64,000 bases of DNA. It comes from Deltaproteobacteria bacterium. Its GTDB lineage: Bacteria > Myxococcota > Kuafuiibacteriia > Kuafuiibacteriales > Kuafuiibacteriaceae. Below the pieces are notes generated by a model that ran no database searches, was not told the origin of the DNA, and saw only the letters and a list, made by a program, of their open reading frames with translations. The position numbers and the translations under genes were made by a program. This document shows, one piece after another, positions 61,087 to 64,000 of this stretch. The stretch lies in NCBI GenBank assembly GCA_020632995.1, contig JACKEN010000009.1, forward strand, positions 124,001 to 188,000, given 5' to 3'. Position 1 is the stretch's first letter; each line of letters starts with the position of its first letter.

Positions 61087-63561
61087 GTGCGGATTGGACC
61101 TTGGATCGCGCTTGGCGTTGCGGTGCTGGCGGTAGGACCGGCGGAGGGGGCCGAGGGCATGGACGCGGGACACCTGCAGATCGAGCTGAGCCGCCTGGAG
61201 AGCACCGGGCGGGTGCTCTACGTGGCTGCCCACCCCGACGACGAGAACACGCGCCTGCTCGCCTACCTGGCCAACGCGCGGCACTTCGAGGTGGCGTACC
61301 TCTCCCTCACCCGGGGCGGCGGGGGCCAGAACCTCATCGGGCCCGAGCAAGGTGACCTGCTCGGGGTGATCCGGACCCAGGAGCTCCTGGCCGCGCGGCG
61401 ACTCGACGGCGCGCGCCAGTTCTTCACCCGAGCCCGCGACTTCGGCTACTCCAAGAGCGCCGAAGAGGCCCTCGGCCAGTGGGGCAAGGAGGCGGTGCTC
61501 GGCGACGTGGTGTGGGCCATCCGCCGCTTCCGGCCCGACGTCATCATCACCCGCTTCACCGAGGACCCGCCCAACCACGGGCACCACACCGCCTCCGCGA
61601 TCCTGGCCCGCGAGGCCTTCAGCGCCGCCGCCGACCCCGCGCGCTTCCCCGAGCAGCTGAAGCTGGGTGTTGGCGCATGGCAGGCCACCCGGCTCGTGCA
61701 GAACGTGCCGAGGTGGGGCGCGAAGCCCGACGACGTGCCGCAGGGCGCCTTGCCGCTCGACGTGGGCGGGTACGACGCGCGGCTCGGCCAGTCCTACGGC
61801 GAGCTGGCCGCGGCCAGCCGCACCATGCACAAGAGCCAGGGCTTCGGCTCGGCCGGGCAGCGCGGGCCGATCCTGGAGTACTTCCAGCACCTCGTCGGCG
61901 CCCCGGCCAAGGATGACCTCCTGGACGGGGTCGACACCACCTGGACGCGCTTCGAGGGCACCGAGGCCCTCACCTGGGCCCTCGGCACCGCCCGGCACCA
62001 GGCCCAGGACGTCGCGCACCCCGAGCGCGCGGTGGCCACCCTGCTGGACGCCCACCAGGCCCTGGCCGCCCTGGCCCGGCGCTACCCGGTGCCGCGCGTG
62101 CTCGACGCGCAAGCCAGGTTGTCGGAGGTCATCCTCTCGGCGGCGGGGGTGTTCGCCCGGGTCACCGCCGACGCGCCGGAGGCCGCGCCGGGCGGGAAGC
62201 TCGAGGCCACGGCGGAGCTCTTGCTGCGAGCCTCCGCGGCTCCGTCGAAGGTCACGGTGGGCTGGCCGGGCGCGCCCGCGGCCTCCGCCAACTTGACCAT
62301 CGGCGCGCCGCAGGAGGTGAAGGCTACCTTGCCGATCCCGCCGAGGGCCCCGGTCTCCGCGCCCTACTGGCTGGCCCAGGCGTCGCGGCAGGCCCTCCTG
62401 CCGGTGACCGACCCGCGCCTGATCGGCGACCCCGAGGGTCCGCCCCCCCTCGAGGTCACGCTGACGTTCCACGCGGGCAGCCACGCGATCACCGTGCGCC
62501 GCCCGGTGCTCTACGTGGTCACCGACCGCGTGCTCGGAGAGCGCCCCCAGCCGGTGCAGGTGGTGCCGCCCCTCACCGTCACCCCCCTGCGCGGCGCGGT
62601 GATGCTCCCCAACGGCAAGAGCCAGCCGGTGCAGCTCCAGGTGCGAGCGGGCGCGGACGGGGTCTCGGGCGCGCTCCGCCTCGAGGTCCCGAAGGGGTGG
62701 CGGGTCAGCCCGGCCCAAGCGCGGGTGACCCTGGCCAAGCGCGGCCAGGAGCAGGCGGTGGTGTTCCAGGTGACGCCGCCCGCCGGCGCGACAGAGGCGG
62801 TGGAGGCCACCCCGGTGGCGGAGGTCGACGGCGCCGCCTACAGCTGGCGGCGGGACGTCATCGACCACCCCCACATCCCGGTGCAGGTCATATTGCAGCC
62901 AGCCCGGGTGCGCCTCGCGCCCCTCGAGCTCAGGGTGCCGAAGGGCCGGGTGGGCTACATCGCGGGCTCGGGCGACACCGTGGCGGAGGACCTCCGGCAG
63001 GTCGGCTTGCAGGTGGATGAGCTGGACGACGAGACCCTGCGGCAGGGCGACTTTCGGCGCTTCTCCGCCATCGTCATCGGGATCCGGGCCTACAACACCC
63101 GGGACGCCCTCGCGGTGGCGCAGCCGGGCCTGCTCGCCTGGGTGAAGGCGGGCGGGACCCTCCTCGCCCAGTACAACACCAGCACCCCCTGGCAGCCCCT
63201 GCCGGTGCAGGTGGGCCCCTACCCGCTCACCATCGGCCGCGGCCGGGTCACCGACGAGACCGCGGCGATCACCTGGCTCGACCCCAAGCACCCCGCCGCC
63301 ACCACCCCGCACCGGCTCGGCCCGGCCGACTTCGAGGGCTGGGTGCAGGAGCGGGGCCTGTACTTCGCGGAGCGCTGGGAGGCGCCGCTGCAACCGCTCC
63401 TGCGCATGCAGGACCCGGACGAGGCGCCCCAGGAGGGGAGCCTCCTGGTCGGGAAGTACGGCAAGGGGACCTTCATCTACACCGGGCTCGCGTTCTTCCG
63501 GCAGCTGCCCGCCGGCGTGCCCGGGGGCTACCGGCTCCTCGTGAACCTCCTGGAGCTGTAG
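61087..63561 (+). CDS. Large PIG-L family deacetylase, exported
   Basis: The 824-residue protein (GTG 61087) has an N-terminal signal peptide (IALGVAVLAVGPAEGAEG). Residues 30-260 are a PIG-L/LmbE zinc deacetylase domain: VAAHPDDEN and HGHHTASAI (second zinc site), like BshB and GlcNAc-PI deacetylase. The long C-terminus (about 550 residues) has beta-rich domains (residues about 360-620) and a GATase-like end (IRAYNTRDALAVAQPGLLAWVKAGGTLLAQYNT). Similar large proteins exist in Bacteroidetes and Acidobacteria, of unknown substrate. Being exported, it cannot be the cytoplasmic BshB; its place 2 bases after bshA suggests a linked but different amide substrate, perhaps in bacillithiol S-conjugate recycling or glycan trimming. 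Confidence 0.85.
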   Translation: MRIGPWIALGVAVLAVGPAEGAEGMDAGHLQIELSRLESTGRVLYVAAHPDDENTRLLAYLANARHFEVAYLSLTRGGGGQNLIGPEQGDLLGVIRTQELLAARRLDGARQFFTRARDFGYSKSAEEALGQWGKEAVLGDVVWAIRRFRPDVIITRFTEDPPNHGHHTASAILAREAFSAAADPARFPEQLKLGVGAWQATRLVQNVPRWGAKPDDVPQGALPLDVGGYDARLGQSYGELAAASRTMHKSQGFGSAGQRGPILEYFQHLVGAPAKDDLLDGVDTTWTRFEGTEALTWALGTARHQAQDVAHPERAVATLLDAHQALAALARRYPVPRVLDAQARLSEVILSAAGVFARVTADAPEAAPGGKLEATAELLLRASAAPSKVTVGWPGAPAASANLTIGAPQEVKATLPIPPRAPVSAPYWLAQASRQALLPVTDPRLIGDPEGPPPLEVTLTFHAGSHAITVRRPVLYVVTDRVLGERPQPVQVVPPLTVTPLRGAVMLPNGKSQPVQLQVRAGADGVSGALRLEVPKGWRVSPAQARVTLAKRGQEQAVVFQVTPPAGATEAVEATPVAEVDGAAYSWRRDVIDHPHIPVQVILQPARVRLAPLELRVPKGRVGYIAGSGDTVAEDLRQVGLQVDELDDETLRQGDFRRFSAIVIGIRAYNTRDALAVAQPGLLAWVKAGGTLLAQYNTSTPWQPLPVQVGPYPLTIGRGRVTDETAAITWLDPKHPAATTPHRLGPADFEGWVQERGLYFAERWEAPLQPLLRMQDPDEAPQEGSLLVGKYGKGTFIYTGLAFFRQLPAGVPGGYRLLVNLLEL

Positions 63562-63562
63562 C

Positions 63563-63694
63563 GTGAGCGAGCGGCCCGACCCCGAGACTCCGCCCCCCAT
63601 CCTGGGCACCTGGCGCAACCTGTACGGCGCGGTCATAGGACTGCTCGCGGTGCTGGTGGTGCTCTTCTACGCGGTCACGAGGTGGGCCTCGTGA
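63563..63694 (+). CDS. 43-residue single-pass membrane microprotein
   Basis: A GTG start at 63563 lies one base after the PIG-L stop. The product MSERPDPETPPPILGTWRNL (20 residues) is followed by one membrane helix (YGAVIGLLAVLVVLFYAVTRWAS). Its stop TGA overlaps the GTG of the symporter (GTGA). Such short helices upstream of sodium:solute symporters often serve as accessory subunits. Its position and coupling are seen; the partnership is inferred. Confidence 0.7.
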   Translation: MSERPDPETPPPILGTWRNLYGAVIGLLAVLVVLFYAVTRWAS

Positions 63695-64000
63695 CGACCC
63701 TGGACTGGGTGGTGCTGGTCGGCACCATCTTCGCGATCGTGGCCTACGGCACCTGGAAGACCCGGGGCCCCAGGACATGGCGGGCTACCTGAAGGGCGGG
63801 GCCAGCCTCACCTGGCCCACCATCGGGCTGTCGGTGATGGCCACCCAGGCCAGCGCCATCACGTTCCTCTCGACCCCCGGCCAGGCCTACGAGGACGGGA
63901 TGCGCTTCGTGCAGTTCTACTTCGGGCTGCCGCTGGCGATGGTGGTGATCAGCGCGGTCTTCATCCCCATCTACTACCGCCTCAAGGTCTACACCGCGTA
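63691..64000 (+). pseudogene. Sodium:solute symporter, partial and frameshifted
   Basis: The gene starts at GTG 63691 with TTLDWVVLVGTIFAIVAYGTWKTRG, the first helix of an SSS-family symporter. In the CCCGGGGCCCC run at 63761-63771 the frame changes; the alternate frame continues QDMAGYLKGGASLTWPTIGLSVMATQASAITFLSTPGQAYEDGMRFVQFYFG, which is the second and third helix region with the sodium-site-type SxMATQxSAITF block. The right edge cuts it. The family imports sugars, amino acids or carboxylates with Na+. It ends the bacillithiol transcript. Confidence 0.85.

Overview
The window reads as one stretch of chromosome from a very GC-rich bacterium, most likely a myxobacterium-like member of the Myxococcota (former Deltaproteobacteria). 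The signs are strong G/C preference at third codon positions, many GTG and TTG starts, a large Cys-rich surface lipoprotein, an FHA-type sigma-54 activator, DUF4388 and pentapeptide signalling proteins, and many TPR lipoproteins. No tRNA, rRNA, CRISPR array, prophage or intact transposase was seen. The taxonomic call is inference.

Layout, 1-17.7 kb: the start of a multihaem cytochrome c; a four-gene reverse-strand envelope-sugar operon (NAD epimerase, flavin oxidoreductase with a membrane tail, a small membrane protein carrying the same tail domain, galE), with a second flavin oxidoreductase divergent to it; a leaderless CHAP plus lysozyme cell-wall hydrolase; MscS, DUF5684, an EEP-family phosphohydrolase, an enoyl-CoA hydratase, a pentapeptide protein and a PAP2 phosphatase; a tightly coupled AAA+ ATPase / membrane protein / TPR operon; a 180-bp inverted-repeat element; a TatT-like lipoprotein.

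17.7-34.4 kb: queG, a 905-residue surface lipoprotein, a ThrE-type exporter, a FlgM-like anti-sigma factor next to a FliA/WhiG-type sigma factor, and, divergent, an NtrC-type activator followed by a dead (ATPase-less) paralogue of its AAA+ domain. Then the most interesting locus (27.0-30.7 kb): a Cys-repeat precursor peptide, a DUF692 MNIO enzyme and a DUF2063 partner, interrupted by an APC permease on the other strand. This looks like a RiPP metallophore or metal-binding peptide pathway of the HvfABC type with an unusual precursor. It is followed by an NlpC/P60-like hydrolase, 72-bp tandem repeats, a zinc-ribbon protein, ddl and a possible papain-like cysteine-peptidase effector.

34.4-46 kb: a membrane histidine kinase, ffh, a four-gene acyl-CoA catabolic operon (SDR, RidA, enoyl-CoA hydratase, acyl-CoA dehydrogenase), a DUF4388 protein, a lipoprotein that seems to start at CTG, a secreted HEFGH metallopeptidase, and a non-coding pair of about 215-bp direct repeats.

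46-64 kb: an SPFH/SHOCT protein, an FHA sigma-54 activator with a variant GAFTDA loop, an LptE-like lipoprotein, hemerythrin, rhomboid protease, saccharopine dehydrogenase-like enzyme, M50-like peptidase, serA, an FAD protein, DUF2911, and a complete bacillithiol operon (bshC, bshB1, bshA) followed by a large PIG-L deacetylase, a micro-membrane protein and a sodium:solute symporter. Six genes here (SPFH, LptE-like, FAD protein, bshC, bshB1, symporter) carry single-base frameshifts, mostly in or beside G/C runs. None were recognised in the first 46 kb, so these look like sequencing or assembly indels rather than real gene decay.
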